A stretch of 55,177 nt of DNA from Parabacteroides sp. PM6-13 (GCF_029892605.1 NZ_JARXWF010000019.1:1-55177); one strand, 5' to 3'. Shown: positions 13,615 to 22,798, numbered from the stretch's first letter. Numbers and translations: made by a program. The notes: generated by a model from the letters alone, not told the origin.

Positions 13615-16509
13615 ATGAAAAGACTTTTGAAAAAGGCAATAGGCCTTACGCTTTCCGCATTTTGCATCTTAGGTATGGCTTTGTTTATGCTGCAATGCAC
13701 GGCGGCACCCGCCAATCAGGCTAAAGAGACGGGAGAGATCCGATGGCCGGAGATCACCCAAGAGACGAAACCTTGGACCCGCTGGTGGTGGCAGGGTAGC
13801 GCGGTCAGCGAAAAGGGGTTGACCTATATGCTCGACACCTATCAGAAAGCCGGCTTGGGTGGTGTCGAGATCACTCCGATATACGGCGTACGTGGTGCCG
13901 AAGCGCAAGATATTCCTTATCTATCTCCGGAGTGGATGGAGAAATTCACCTACACCCTGCAAGAGGCGAAAAGACTGGATCTGGGTGTCGACCTGGCCAA
14001 CGCGCCGGGCTGGCCTTTTGGTGGTCCGTGGGTCGACCGGGAGATCGAATCGAAATACATGGCTTCCCAAACATACGAAGTGAAGGGAGGCAGCCAGTGG
14101 AAGCAGGCGATACAATACCAACAGGAGCCAATCCTCCGCGTACAGGGACGAGTGCGGCCATCGATTGACGAGATCAAAAAGCCGGTAACCGCCAATGAAA
14201 ACCTGCAGGAATATGCTTTCGACCAGGTGCGCTATCCCGAAGAATTGCCCCTCATCCTGGTGACTGCCAATAAGAAGGGCGACAACGGCTATACCGAAAC
14301 CATCGACCTCACTGATCAGGTGAAAGAGGGCGTGCTCACATGGGAGGCTCCGGCTGGCGACTGGGTGGTATGCGCCCTGTTCCAGGGCTATCACGGTAAA
14401 ATGGTAGAACGGGCTGCTCCCGGAGGAGAAGGACATGTGATCGACCATTTCTCGGCGGAAGCGCTTCATAAATACATGGAGCCATTCGAAAAGGCTTTCC
14501 AGGGACATGACCTCAGCTACCTCCGCTATTTTTTCAATGACTCATACGAAGTCGATGACGCGGTAGGCGAATCCAACTGGACACCTAAATTCCTGGAGGA
14601 GTTCGAACAACTGAACGGCTACGACCTGCGTCAATTCATCCCTGCCCTATTAGGGAAAGACAATGAAGAGACAAACAACCGGGTGATGTATGACTACCGC
14701 GCAACCATCAGTGAGTTATTGCTCGAACGATATACCAAAGAGTGGCAAAAATGGGCTGCCCGACAAGGGAAAGGCATCCGCAACCAGGCGCATGGTTCAC
14801 CGGCCAACGTACTCGATCTGTACGCCGCAAGCGATGTGCCGGAGATCGAGGGTGGCAACATCGTCGACCTGAAGTCGGCTCCTTCCGCGGCGCATGTCAC
14901 CGGGAAAAACCTTATATCCTGCGAATCGGTCACCTGGCTGAATGAGCATTTCCAGTCGACCCTGGGCGATATGAAATGGGCGATCGACAAATTCTTCCTG
15001 GCGGGAGTCAACCATATCTTCTACCACGGAACACCCTATACACCCCAAGAGGCACCATGGCCGGGCTGGCTCTTCTATGCAGCCGTAGACCTGACGCCCA
15101 ACAACAGCATATGGGATGATTTCGGCACGTTGAACGAATATGTTGCCCGGGCACAGAGCTTCCTGCAAGCCGGCAAACCGTCGAACGATATCCTGTTGTA
15201 CTTCTCCATCGCCGATCTTTGGTCGGAAAGAGGACGGTCAACGCTTCAGCACTTCCATTCCGGACGTTTCTTCAATGAGGTGTCGCTCAAAGCATGTGGC
15301 GACTTCCTAACAGAAAACGGCTATTCCTGGGATGCCATCACCGACAAGCAGCTTCAGAACACGACAGCCGACCGGGCCGGAATCCATACCGGAGGTAATA
15401 CCTACAAAACCATCCTGATACCCGAAACGCATTACATCCCGCTCGAAACATTCGAGAAGCTGACGGAACTCGCCAAAAATGGTGCGACCATCCTCTTCTA
15501 TAAAGGCCTTCCTTCGGAGGTACCGGGGCTTGCCAACCTGGAAGAGAAGCAGAAGAAACTGCAGGAAGGCATAGCGACTATCGCTTTCCAAAACAAGCAT
15601 AATATCTCTTCCGCCTCTTTCGGGAAGGGAAAGATCATGGCTTCGGATCATATTGCCGATCTGGTCAAAAGCGCTGGTGTGGCTCCCGAAAGCATGTATG
15701 CCTCAGGTCTTATGTGCATCCGACGCTTGAAAGAGGATGGCAATTTCTATTATTATGTCATCAATCCGACCGAAAATGAATACGAAGGATGGATCGCGCT
15801 CAACGCCGACTATGCCTCAGCAGCGCTCTATAACCTGATGCGGGGAACAGACGGGTATGCCCAAACCCGACAGAAGGATGGAAAAACGGAATTTTATCTC
15901 CGACTACAGCCCGGCGAATCGTTTGTCGTGGAGACCTATCGGAATAAACTCGCCGGTGACCTCTATCTTTTCTATCAACCGGCAGGCGAAGCGATTGCGC
16001 TGACCGGCAACTGGACAGTTGAATTCGTAAAAGGAGGCCCGACACTTCCTGCCAAGAAAACAGTGGAAACCCTGGGCTCATGGACTGAATACGGAGCGGA
16101 ATACGCTGCCTTCTCGGGTACGGCCACCTACTCCACTACCCTTCCGGCATTGGAGGCTACATGCGACGCCTGGCTGTTGGACCTGGGGGATGTAGACGAA
16201 AGTGTTGCCATCTACCTCAACGACAACCATATCGCCACCCTTATCAGAGCGCCGTTCCAAATCGAGATCCCGGCAGAGCTATTGAAGGGAGATGATAAAT
16301 TAAGCGTAAAGGTATCCAACCTAATGGCGAACCGGATTGCCGATATGGACAAAAAGGGCATCGAATGGCGTATATTCTATAACACGAATTTCAACGCCCG
16401 CCTAAGAGAGAACACAGGAGCGGACGGCAAATTCACCGCCAAAAACTGGGCACCGAAAAGCTCCGGGCTCCTCGGTCCTGTAACCATAACACCACAAACA
16501 AAGCCATAA
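13615..16509 (+). CDS. GH106-type alpha-L-rhamnosidase-like glycoside hydrolase
   Basis: The 964-residue exported protein has an N-terminal signal whose cleavage region (FMLQCTAAP) is only a weak lipobox because Gln precedes Cys. The mature part opens with the GH106 hallmark KPWTRWWWQGSAVS, then GLGGVEITPIYGVRGAE and LANAPGWPFGGPWV. Acidic candidates appear in YFFNDSYEVDD and SDVPEIEGGN. The C-terminal part (about 800-960) is a beta-sandwich sugar-binding-like region (WLLDLGDVDESVAIYLNDN). Members hydrolyse alpha-L-rhamnosides, often from pectin or plant glycosides. There is no SusC/SusD pair beside it, so it is an orphan; control by the preceding TPR-AraC protein is possible. The small gene at 16514 starts 4 bases after its stop. 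Confidence 0.82.
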   Translation: MKRLLKKAIGLTLSAFCILGMALFMLQCTAAPANQAKETGEIRWPEITQETKPWTRWWWQGSAVSEKGLTYMLDTYQKAGLGGVEITPIYGVRGAEAQDIPYLSPEWMEKFTYTLQEAKRLDLGVDLANAPGWPFGGPWVDREIESKYMASQTYEVKGGSQWKQAIQYQQEPILRVQGRVRPSIDEIKKPVTANENLQEYAFDQVRYPEELPLILVTANKKGDNGYTETIDLTDQVKEGVLTWEAPAGDWVVCALFQGYHGKMVERAAPGGEGHVIDHFSAEALHKYMEPFEKAFQGHDLSYLRYFFNDSYEVDDAVGESNWTPKFLEEFEQLNGYDLRQFIPALLGKDNEETNNRVMYDYRATISELLLERYTKEWQKWAARQGKGIRNQAHGSPANVLDLYAASDVPEIEGGNIVDLKSAPSAAHVTGKNLISCESVTWLNEHFQSTLGDMKWAIDKFFLAGVNHIFYHGTPYTPQEAPWPGWLFYAAVDLTPNNSIWDDFGTLNEYVARAQSFLQAGKPSNDILLYFSIADLWSERGRSTLQHFHSGRFFNEVSLKACGDFLTENGYSWDAITDKQLQNTTADRAGIHTGGNTYKTILIPETHYIPLETFEKLTELAKNGATILFYKGLPSEVPGLANLEEKQKKLQEGIATIAFQNKHNISSASFGKGKIMASDHIADLVKSAGVAPESMYASGLMCIRRLKEDGNFYYYVINPTENEYEGWIALNADYASAALYNLMRGTDGYAQTRQKDGKTEFYLRLQPGESFVVETYRNKLAGDLYLFYQPAGEAIALTGNWTVEFVKGGPTLPAKKTVETLGSWTEYGAEYAAFSGTATYSTTLPALEATCDAWLLDLGDVDESVAIYLNDNHIATLIRAPFQIEIPAELLKGDDKLSVKVSNLMANRIADMDKKGIEWRIFYNTNFNARLRENTGADGKFTAKNWAPKSSGLLGPVTITPQTKP

Positions 16510-16513
16510 GATC

Positions 16514-17047
16514 ATGGACTTCCGTTCCAGGCTTTCACAGCGGATAGGGATGAACGATATCGTCGATATCGTTCATCTGACGCATGACAGCGAGCAGAAA
16601 AAAGAAGAATTATACCAGCTTCTGTATGATGCAAATGACACAGTAGCCTATCAGGCCGCCTGGGTCTTTTCGCATGTTAGTCCGGAAGATAACGCATGGC
16701 TGTTTCCCCGACAAAATGAACTGATCGATGAAGTGCTTGTCTGTACGCATCCGGGCAAACGAAGGCTCTTCCTGCTTCTGTTATTCAAGCAGCCTCTTGC
16801 CCATCCGCCCCGCATCGATTTCTTGGATTTTTGCCTGGAGCGTATGATCTCCAAGGATGAGCTTCCAGGCGTGCAATCGCTTTGCATGAAGCTCGCCTAC
16901 GAACTATGCCGTCAGATACCCGAACTGCTCGGTGAGCTTCGTTCGATGCTCGACATCATGGAACCGGATATACTGCTGCCCTCTATGCGCACGGTGCGCA
17001 GAAATGTCCTGAAGGCGATGAAATCAGGGAAGGGGCTGAATAAGTAA
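16514..17047 (+). CDS. Small helical (HEAT-like) protein of unknown function
   Basis: The 177-residue soluble protein has no signal peptide and is nearly all alpha-helical, with HEAT-like helix pairs (NDTVAYQAAWVFSHVSPEDN; LCMKLAYELCRQIPELLGEL). I do not recognise a named family. It starts 4 bases after the GH106 stop, so it is probably co-transcribed. Its last 24 bases overlap the end of the convergent dehydratase gene (17024-17398, minus strand), so its C terminus KSGKGLNK is coded in DNA that also codes the dehydratase tail. No catalytic motif is visible; a scaffold role is the safest guess. Confidence 0.6.
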   Translation: MDFRSRLSQRIGMNDIVDIVHLTHDSEQKKEELYQLLYDANDTVAYQAAWVFSHVSPEDNAWLFPRQNELIDEVLVCTHPGKRRLFLLLLFKQPLAHPPRIDFLDFCLERMISKDELPGVQSLCMKLAYELCRQIPELLGELRSMLDIMEPDILLPSMRTVRRNVLKAMKSGKGLNK

Positions 17048-17398
17048 ATTAAACTGCGCGCACTTTTGTTCGTTGGCGGAGAAGAGAGCTGTTACTTTGT
17101 ATTCATTCTCTTCCTGTGGCAGTATCTGTATGGAGAGCTCCACATCGGGTGTAGCTACCGGGTCGATCACCTGGTGGTAGCGAACGCGCACAATCTTGCG
17201 GATAAACAGATTGCCACCGAGGGTTTCGCTCGCCAGCTCTTTGATTATTTGAATCATGCAGACACCCGGCGTGATGGGGTTTCCGGGAAAATGATCCGCG
17301 TAGATCGGATGCTCAGCATTCAGATGGATACGGTATCTTGTTTCTTCCGCGAGGGAAGTCTTTTCTGTGATCTGGAAAAAGGTATGAAGTAGTTGCAT
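17024..17398 (-). CDS. FabZ-like 3-hydroxyacyl-ACP dehydratase, hot-dog fold
   Basis: The 124-residue protein has the FabZ-type active-site loop HPIYADHFPGNPITPGV, with catalytic His at 36. The position of the usual FabZ catalytic Glu appears to be Gln50 (VCMIQIIKELA), so either the chemistry is weakened or this subfamily uses other residues. It is the last gene of the acyl-product operon and follows the second dehydratase after 6 bases. In aryl-polyene and flexirubin loci, similar small dehydratases remove water from 3-hydroxyacyl-ACP intermediates. With no ketoreductase in the operon, the 3-hydroxyacyl substrate would have to come from the cell's fatty acid synthase (inference). Confidence 0.75.
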   Translation of the reverse strand: MQLLHTFFQITEKTSLAEETRYRIHLNAEHPIYADHFPGNPITPGVCMIQIIKELASETLGGNLFIRKIVRVRYHQVIDPVATPDVELSIQILPQEENEYKVTALFSANEQKCAQFNLLIQPLP

Positions 17399-17404
17399 GG
17401 TTGT

Positions 17405-17848
17405 TTATTCTTGTGAGACGATGGTGGTCATGGCGATCTTCATATCTCCGGAGGCAATCGGTTCGCCGGCCGATGTCACGTCGATATGGATCAGGAGCGT
17501 AGAAAAGATCTCGCTGACGATGGTTACCGAGGTGGTCAGTGTCTCGCCTACCGCCGGACAGCGCTCGATCGATACGTTTTTGATCTCGCCGATAAAGCCG
17601 AGTTTCACTTCGCCCTTTTGAACATATTTATCTATATAGCCATTGCGGGCAGCAGCCGTTTGTGCCATGTGTTCGAGGATGCCGGCTTCGAGAAAGCGGC
17701 CGTTGTCGATGAAAATATTATCTTCCCGGATAGATAGGGTCGAAAGGGTGACCTCTTCGTCGCACCGGATCAGGCGATCGACCATCACGAACCGCCCCTT
17801 TTGTGGCAACAGCTCACGTGCATCTATATTTAATTCTTCATTCTTCAT
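17405..17848 (-). CDS. Predicted 3-hydroxyacyl-ACP dehydratase (ApeP/COG4706-like hot-dog)
   Basis: From the ATG at 17848 the product has 147 residues: LLPQKGRFVMVDRLI near the N terminus, the central-helix motif FLEAGILEHMAQTAAARNGY with Glu59/His60, and a C-terminal strand set. This matches the ApeP-type hot-dog proteins that work in aryl-polyene chain extension. A longer frame to 17887 exists, but its extra residues (MAKRKSLSRRRR) are coded by a dispersed intergenic repeat that also occurs at 11561, so I prefer the downstream ATG. It lies between the LolA-like gene and the FabZ-like gene in the operon. Dehydration of an ACP-bound intermediate is likely; the substrate is unknown. Confidence 0.75.
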   Translation of the reverse strand: MKNEELNIDARELLPQKGRFVMVDRLIRCDEEVTLSTLSIREDNIFIDNGRFLEAGILEHMAQTAAARNGYIDKYVQKGEVKLGFIGEIKNVSIERCPAVGETLTTSVTIVSEIFSTLLIHIDVTSAGEPIASGDMKIAMTTIVSQE

Positions 17849-17873
17849 TGCTCTGCGCCTTCGGCTAAGCGAT
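17847..17873 (-). repeat. Dispersed intergenic repeat, copy B
   Basis: Read on the minus strand this copy matches 11561-11587 at 25 of 27 positions (ATCGCTTAGCCGAAGGCG, then CAGAGCAAT). It falls inside the LolA-to-dehydratase gap and supplies a false upstream start for the dehydratase. Confidence 0.8.
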
Positions 17874-17897
17874 TTCCGCTTCGCCATAATTCATAAT

Positions 17898-18500
17898 TTA
17901 TTGAAACACCTCTTCTGCAATCGGCTGATTCAGCTTCTTGCCTACCAACTCATACACCGTATATCCTCCGTCCGGATCTTCCGTACGAAGCAGGGAGAGC
18001 GCCATCTCTTTTTTATCATAATGCACCTTTACCCCCTTCATATTTTGGGCTCTATCGCCTTTAATGGTGATGATCACCTCGTAATAATCGGCTTTCTCGA
18101 CGGCATCAACCGTTGCATCCTTGATCTTCCGGGCATCACCTTCCAGGCAGGAGGAGAAGATGGTGTGGATTAGTTCGATAGCCGGATCGGACTTAGCCGA
18201 TACCTTTGTGTGTTGATCCATCATGACCATCGTGATCTCATCACCTTTGATCAGCATCATTTCGCCCTCAGGCTGACTGTATTTGAGCAACAAACGATCC
18301 GGTTTCCGGTAGTAGAACTTGCCGTTCGACAATACATCTTCGTCCATAAAGGTCAGATGCATGGTCTGCTTGAAATCGCTTGTGATAGTGGTCAGCGATT
18401 TGTTCGCTTCTTTAATCTTATCCAAGATGGCTGTGCCGTTTTGCGCAAAGGCCGTAGCCGTGGCAAACATCAACGTAAGGCTTATCAATATTTTCTTCAT
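17898..18500 (-). CDS. LolA-like outer-membrane lipoprotein carrier
   Basis: The 200-residue periplasmic protein has a clear cleavable signal (MKKILISLTLMFATATAFAQ) and a LolA/LolB-type fold: SDFKQTMHLTFMDEDVLSNGKFYYRKPDRLLLKYSQPEGEM. This is the family phrase in which a hydrophobic half-barrel binds acyl chains. Housekeeping LolA moves lipoproteins, but copies inside aryl-polyene-like loci next to an MMPL exporter are thought to ferry the acyl product to the outer membrane. This copy's position between the FAD enzyme and the dehydratases supports that role. It could still serve lipoproteins; I see no feature that decides between them. Confidence 0.8.
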   Translation of the reverse strand: MKKILISLTLMFATATAFAQNGTAILDKIKEANKSLTTITSDFKQTMHLTFMDEDVLSNGKFYYRKPDRLLLKYSQPEGEMMLIKGDEITMVMMDQHTKVSAKSDPAIELIHTIFSSCLEGDARKIKDATVDAVEKADYYEVIITIKGDRAQNMKGVKVHYDKKEMALSLLRTEDPDGGYTVYELVGKKLNQPIAEEVFQ

Positions 18501-18514
18501 AATCTATCTCTATT

Positions 18515-19978
18515 TTACTCGGTTATTAATTCATTCTTTAATGCTTCCATGCCGACAATCCGCGCGCAGGTGAAGAGTGAGGTCATGGAAACGCCCAATA
18601 CACCATGCAAATTTAAGTTTTGTCCGGACAATAACAAATTGGGAATCTGCGTTTGAACGGGGATCAATGTGCCCATCACATTGTTGCAGTCTTTCTGTAT
18701 TCCGAAAGCCGATCCCTGGGGGATGCCGGTATAATCGCGGTAGGTCAATGGCGAACTGGTGTACACCTTCTCGATCGCCGCACACAAACCCGGTATATGG
18801 GCGTTGGCAACTATTATACAGGCTTCCGATTTCTGTTTCTTAAAGGCTTTGTAGTCTTCGCCTCTTCGGCCGATTGTCGTCTCTTCCCAACGGGCTACCT
18901 CCTCCCAACGGACCGGAGTCAATAGATCGATCTGTTCGGCAAAAGCTCCCTCTTCCGGTGCATAATAGCTAACCATCACAGGGGGCGCCGTATGCTCCGG
19001 TGAATAATCCCATACCTCCTGGCCGGAATAGAGAAAAAGGTTCCTGTTCTGATAAGGAAGTATTCCTTTTTTCAGGCGCAGATGCACGGTAAACATCCCG
19101 AACGTATTGGCTAAAGAGGCAATACGTTTGCGGTAGATCTTGCGTATCAATCGCGTCTCCAGAATGATAGAAAGCGTCTGATCCGGGTGAAGGGTGGAGA
19201 TAAACCAGTCGGCCTCCAGCCGTTCCGTGTCGTTATAGGTCACACTTGTGATCCTTCCGTCGGTCTCTGTCAGGGCGGTTACCCGGGCATTTGTCAGGAT
19301 GGTTCCGCCGTTTTGACGAATAGTCTCCGCCAGCCGGTCGGCAATCAATGAACCGCCCCCTTGCAATCGCCAGGAGCTACGGATAAACGAGTTGTTGATC
19401 TGGGCAAACACATAAAGTGGCAGATGCTCTTTGTCGAGCTCCATCGTCAGAGAGGTGGCCGAGAGCAGATTGCGTAAAAGAGGATCGTCGATTGTCTCTT
19501 CCAGGAAATCCCAGGCAGAGCGGTTGAAGTATTCCACACTATTGCCATCGCCTGTCAGGCTTTGAAAAAGGGTTGACTCTACCTGTTGGAGCAGATCGAC
19601 GTACCTTTTCAGTTGATCTTTCTGGTGGGGAAACGCCGTGGAGAGGTAGTCAACGTAGCGCTCATACCCCGAAGGCAAGCGGTAAGTTGTCCCATTCAGA
19701 TGCACTTCGGCAAATCCCTCCTCATCTAACTGCTGCCAGGGCAGGTCTAAGAGATCGAAAAAACGGAACAAGCGGTGCAGGGGTTGCCCCTCGTCCAGTC
19801 CGCCTACGAAATGAAAACCGGTATCAAATAGGGCATCCTGCCGACGAAAAGTCTGCAGACAGCCACCAATCTGGCTGTGTTGTTCCAACAAACAAACCCT
19901 ATATCCTCGCTTCGACAGGATATATCCACATTGAAGCCCGGCCAGGCCGCATCCGATTATGACAACATCCTGCTTCAT
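18515..19978 (-). CDS. FAD-dependent phytoene-dehydrogenase-like oxidoreductase
   Basis: From the ATG at 19978 the protein has 487 residues and an N-terminal Rossmann dinucleotide motif (VVIIGCGLAGLQCG, then VCLLEQHSQIGG). It has the family's C-terminal FAD contact region (NLLLSGQNLNLHGVLGVSMTS). It belongs to the CrtI/RetSat-like COG1233 group of desaturases, isomerases and saturases acting on polyenes or lipids. The start overlaps the exporter stop as ATGA (19975-19978), so translation is coupled. Related oxidoreductases occur in Bacteroidetes flexirubin-type clusters. It would act on the acyl or polyene chain, either adding or removing double bonds, but the direction cannot be read from the sequence. 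Confidence 0.82.
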   Translation of the reverse strand: MKQDVVIIGCGLAGLQCGYILSKRGYRVCLLEQHSQIGGCLQTFRRQDALFDTGFHFVGGLDEGQPLHRLFRFFDLLDLPWQQLDEEGFAEVHLNGTTYRLPSGYERYVDYLSTAFPHQKDQLKRYVDLLQQVESTLFQSLTGDGNSVEYFNRSAWDFLEETIDDPLLRNLLSATSLTMELDKEHLPLYVFAQINNSFIRSSWRLQGGGSLIADRLAETIRQNGGTILTNARVTALTETDGRITSVTYNDTERLEADWFISTLHPDQTLSIILETRLIRKIYRKRIASLANTFGMFTVHLRLKKGILPYQNRNLFLYSGQEVWDYSPEHTAPPVMVSYYAPEEGAFAEQIDLLTPVRWEEVARWEETTIGRRGEDYKAFKKQKSEACIIVANAHIPGLCAAIEKVYTSSPLTYRDYTGIPQGSAFGIQKDCNNVMGTLIPVQTQIPNLLLSGQNLNLHGVLGVSMTSLFTCARIVGMEALKNELITE

Positions 19979-22473
19979 TTTTCGGTCGAATTGATTCGGA
20001 TCCATTTCTCTAAGATAGGCTTTTTGCCTTTGGCAATCCGCTTAGTAATCAACAGATGGTAGAAGAACGGCTGCATCGAGTAGGTGATCAGGATCGTAGC
20101 ACTCATGCCAATCAGCGTGACAATGCCGATCGATTGGATCGCCGGGTGTACGGCAAAGAGCAAGGAACAGATCACAATAATCAGGATCACAGCGGAGAAA
20201 AAGATCGCTGTCTTATGATAAGCCAACAGGTCGCGCTTGCTTCCCCGGGTCTTTTCCAATAGGCCGTCCATCATATAGATACTATAATCCACCCCGATTC
20301 CGAAGATAAAGGAGGATATAATGATATTGATCAGATTGAATTTCAAACCGAATATGGCCATACATCCCAACACGATATACCAACTCAGCCCCATCGGCAG
20401 GAAAGCCAGGAGGGTCAATACAACACTTCGGTAGGAGATCAACAGGACAATCAGAATGAAAAGGGAAGAGATCGCCAGGATGGTGTTGAAGTCATTATGC
20501 ACCATTTTCACCATATCGCTGGCATAATACATCGGATCGAGCACGATAAAAGAAACACCTTTGTCGGTCAGTTGCTCGCCCACCTTCCAGAGATCATCCT
20601 TATGCATACGCACCGGTGTAAACATCACATAGCGTCCTTCCGAGTGTTCGATCAGGTTACACATAATGGCTTCCGGCAATACGTTGGCCTCATAGAGGGA
20701 TGCCGGTTGGTATTCCTTCTCTAACATTTGGTAGAAGGGGGCAAAGGTGTTTTCCGAGAAACGGTATTTCTTGCCGGTTTCCACGATACGCTGGCGTGTT
20801 TCTGCCTTTTTCTCCTCCGTCCAATAGGCCTTCCAGCGGGCGATTCGCTCGCGTTGTTCCGCTTCGGGCACAAAGAAGGCAAGCGAAGAGGTATAACCGT
20901 TGATATCACCTGCCGCCTCTATCTCGTCCAATCCGGCAGCGAGTTGCTGCGTCAGCGACAGGGTCGACTCCAGGTCATCCGCCACGGTGGCAAAATAAAA
21001 CGAGTCGTAACTCTGCGTAGTCTTGGAAGCCAGTAACTGTTTGGAACGGGCTATCTGCTGATTATCGTACCCCAGGTTGCGGAGATTCGAATCGAACTCC
21101 ACCTTTCCCGAAGCAAAATAGCAGACGATACTTATAATGACTAAGGCACCCACCAGCCAAGGCTTGTCGAGCGGATAGGAATTGATCTTCTGCAAAGTGG
21201 CAAAAGCCTTTTCTGAACGTTTGTTATTCTTGGTACTCAGGAACTGAGGTAGGAAGATCAGTGCAAACACCAAGGTGCCAAAGATGCCCAATGAAGCAAA
21301 CCAGCCAAAGTCATGCAGCATCTCCGACTCGGTCAATAACAGCCCCGCAAAGGCGCCGATGGTAGTCAAAGCGGCAATAAACAGCGGCACGGTCTGGTCT
21401 TCAAGTATCTTTTCCGGATCGTCTACATACTTATGGTGGCAGATCATGTGCAAGCAATAGCTGAAGGCTACGCCCATCACGATGGCTCCAATACCGAGTA
21501 CCATAAGCGACATACTCCCTTTCGTGAGGTATATCACGGCCAAAGAGAACAAAATACCATAGACAACCGGAGCAACCAGGTAGAACAACGTGCGTTTGTT
21601 CTTAAAACAAACCAATAGAAGCACAAATATAATAGCCAGTGAGATGCTTACTGTCAGGAGAAGATCCTGCTTGATGCGTCGCGAGTTGGAGACACTCTGT
21701 ACGGGTGCTCCGTGGAATAGGATCTCTATCTCGGGATTCAATGTTTTATAAGCCGCCACCTCTTTGTCTAACAGATCGACCAACCGGGTAGCCGACTTGG
21801 AGTCCAACGACTTGAACTTCGGTGCCAAAAATGCCAAAGCAACCGTGGTATCGGGCGAGAACAGGTGACTGTTGTAGAGGGTATAGTTGCCACCAAGCCC
21901 GCCTCCGGCGACGCCAGAGATAAAGATATTGCGCAATCCGATCGGGTCCTGGGTAATCATACTGCGGTAGGCACGTCCCGCCATGGAGGTCAGTAAGGAG
22001 TAGTTCTCAGTCATCTGCCTGTCTAACGCCTCCGGTTGCATCAAGGAATCCAGTAGCGGATACTGCTCTTCGGTCAGGAAGATCGGCGCGTTGGCATACA
22101 GATAACCGATGGCATTTTGCAACACCGAGCGCTCTATCTCGGAAAAGATGCTGCCGATCAACAGCTGCGCGCTGTCTTTCTCCAACAGGAGGGCGGTAAA
22201 CTCATCGCAGGCCGCCGCCAGTTGTTCGGGCGTGACGGTGTCGTTGGCCGCCGCAAACTGCAGGTAGATCTTATCTTTTACCTTCAATTCCGAAAAGGCC
22301 AGTTTCTCCGCTCCATTCTCCTGTATGGCGGGAAGCAGACTGGATATATCCTCTTCAAACGCTATCTTCGAGCTGAAATAGCCGAAGACCAACAGCGTAG
22401 AGAGCATAATCGCGTAGAATACCCCTCGATGATTCCGGAAATAGCGGTAGATCTGAATCGTTATCTTTTCCAT
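19975..22473 (-). CDS. MMPL/RND-family lipid exporter
   Basis: From the ATG at 22473 the protein has 832 residues and the duplicated RND layout: one membrane helix, a large periplasmic loop, five helices, then the same again. Visible helix blocks include VSISLAIIFVLLLVCFKN, LVLGIGAIVMGVAFSY and ILIIVICSLLFAVHP. The block FNLIINIIISSFIFGIGVDYSIYMMDGLL carries the GxDYS signature of MMPL-type predicted exporters (COG4258). Such proteins move acyl products across or out of the inner membrane. A frame extending to 22482 would begin with GTG. A hairpin separates it from the acyl carrier protein gene upstream, and its stop overlaps the FAD enzyme start. Confidence 0.85.
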   Translation of the reverse strand: MEKITIQIYRYFRNHRGVFYAIMLSTLLVFGYFSSKIAFEEDISSLLPAIQENGAEKLAFSELKVKDKIYLQFAAANDTVTPEQLAAACDEFTALLLEKDSAQLLIGSIFSEIERSVLQNAIGYLYANAPIFLTEEQYPLLDSLMQPEALDRQMTENYSLLTSMAGRAYRSMITQDPIGLRNIFISGVAGGGLGGNYTLYNSHLFSPDTTVALAFLAPKFKSLDSKSATRLVDLLDKEVAAYKTLNPEIEILFHGAPVQSVSNSRRIKQDLLLTVSISLAIIFVLLLVCFKNKRTLFYLVAPVVYGILFSLAVIYLTKGSMSLMVLGIGAIVMGVAFSYCLHMICHHKYVDDPEKILEDQTVPLFIAALTTIGAFAGLLLTESEMLHDFGWFASLGIFGTLVFALIFLPQFLSTKNNKRSEKAFATLQKINSYPLDKPWLVGALVIISIVCYFASGKVEFDSNLRNLGYDNQQIARSKQLLASKTTQSYDSFYFATVADDLESTLSLTQQLAAGLDEIEAAGDINGYTSSLAFFVPEAEQRERIARWKAYWTEEKKAETRQRIVETGKKYRFSENTFAPFYQMLEKEYQPASLYEANVLPEAIMCNLIEHSEGRYVMFTPVRMHKDDLWKVGEQLTDKGVSFIVLDPMYYASDMVKMVHNDFNTILAISSLFILIVLLISYRSVVLTLLAFLPMGLSWYIVLGCMAIFGLKFNLINIIISSFIFGIGVDYSIYMMDGLLEKTRGSKRDLLAYHKTAIFFSAVILIIVICSLLFAVHPAIQSIGIVTLIGMSATILITYSMQPFFYHLLITKRIAKGKKPILEKWIRINSTEK

Positions 22474-22493
22474 ATCGCTCACAATTAGTTAAA

Positions 22494-22527
22494 ACACAGA
22501 GACACAGAAGACGCTTTGTCTCTGTGT
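22494..22527 (-). terminator. Hairpin between the acyl carrier protein and exporter genes
   Basis: ACACAGAGACA (22494-22504) pairs perfectly with TGTCTCTGTGT (22517-22527). Read in the operon direction it is followed by TTTTAA, so it looks like a weak terminator inside the operon that would favour acyl carrier protein over exporter expression. The arms resemble ACACAGAGAC repeats common in Bacteroidales intergenic DNA. Confidence 0.45.
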
Positions 22528-22555
22528 CTCTCTCTGTTTTTATATTCGATAAAAA

Positions 22556-22798
22556 TTAATTCATTTTTGATTCGATATAATCATACAGATCCTGGAACGT
22601 CTGAATGGATGCGATCTCCGTATTTTGGATCTTCACACCAAACAGGCTTTCGATCAGGGCCACCAGATCAACCAGTCCTAAACTGTCGATATCCAATGTA
22701 TCTTTGATAATGGCATCGGGCGTGATATCACCCAATTCGATCTCGAACTCCTCGGCCATCGCCTCATTTGCCTTATTAATAATCTCTTGTTTTTCCAT
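22556..22798 (-). CDS. Acyl carrier protein
   Basis: The 80-residue acidic helical protein has the phosphopantetheine attachment motif DIDSLGLVDLV with Ser39 as carrier residue (numbered from the ATG at 22798; another in-frame ATG lies at 22807). Length and fold match a stand-alone ACP, but the sequence around the serine (SLGLVDL rather than SLDTVEL) differs from the fatty acid synthase ACP, so it is a dedicated carrier for this operon. It lies 22 bases after the ketosynthase gene. It would hold the chain while the ketosynthase and dehydratases act, and hand it to the acyltransferase. Confidence 0.9.
   Translation of the reverse strand: MEKQEIINKANEAMAEEFEIELGDITPDAIIKDTLDIDSLGLVDLVALIESLFGVKIQNTEIASIQTFQDLYDYIESKMN

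Noticed and set aside
13615-16509. Polysaccharide utilisation locus
   Set aside because: Only one glycoside hydrolase is present and there is no SusC/SusD pair; the receptor at 25733 is of a different type and 9 kb away.
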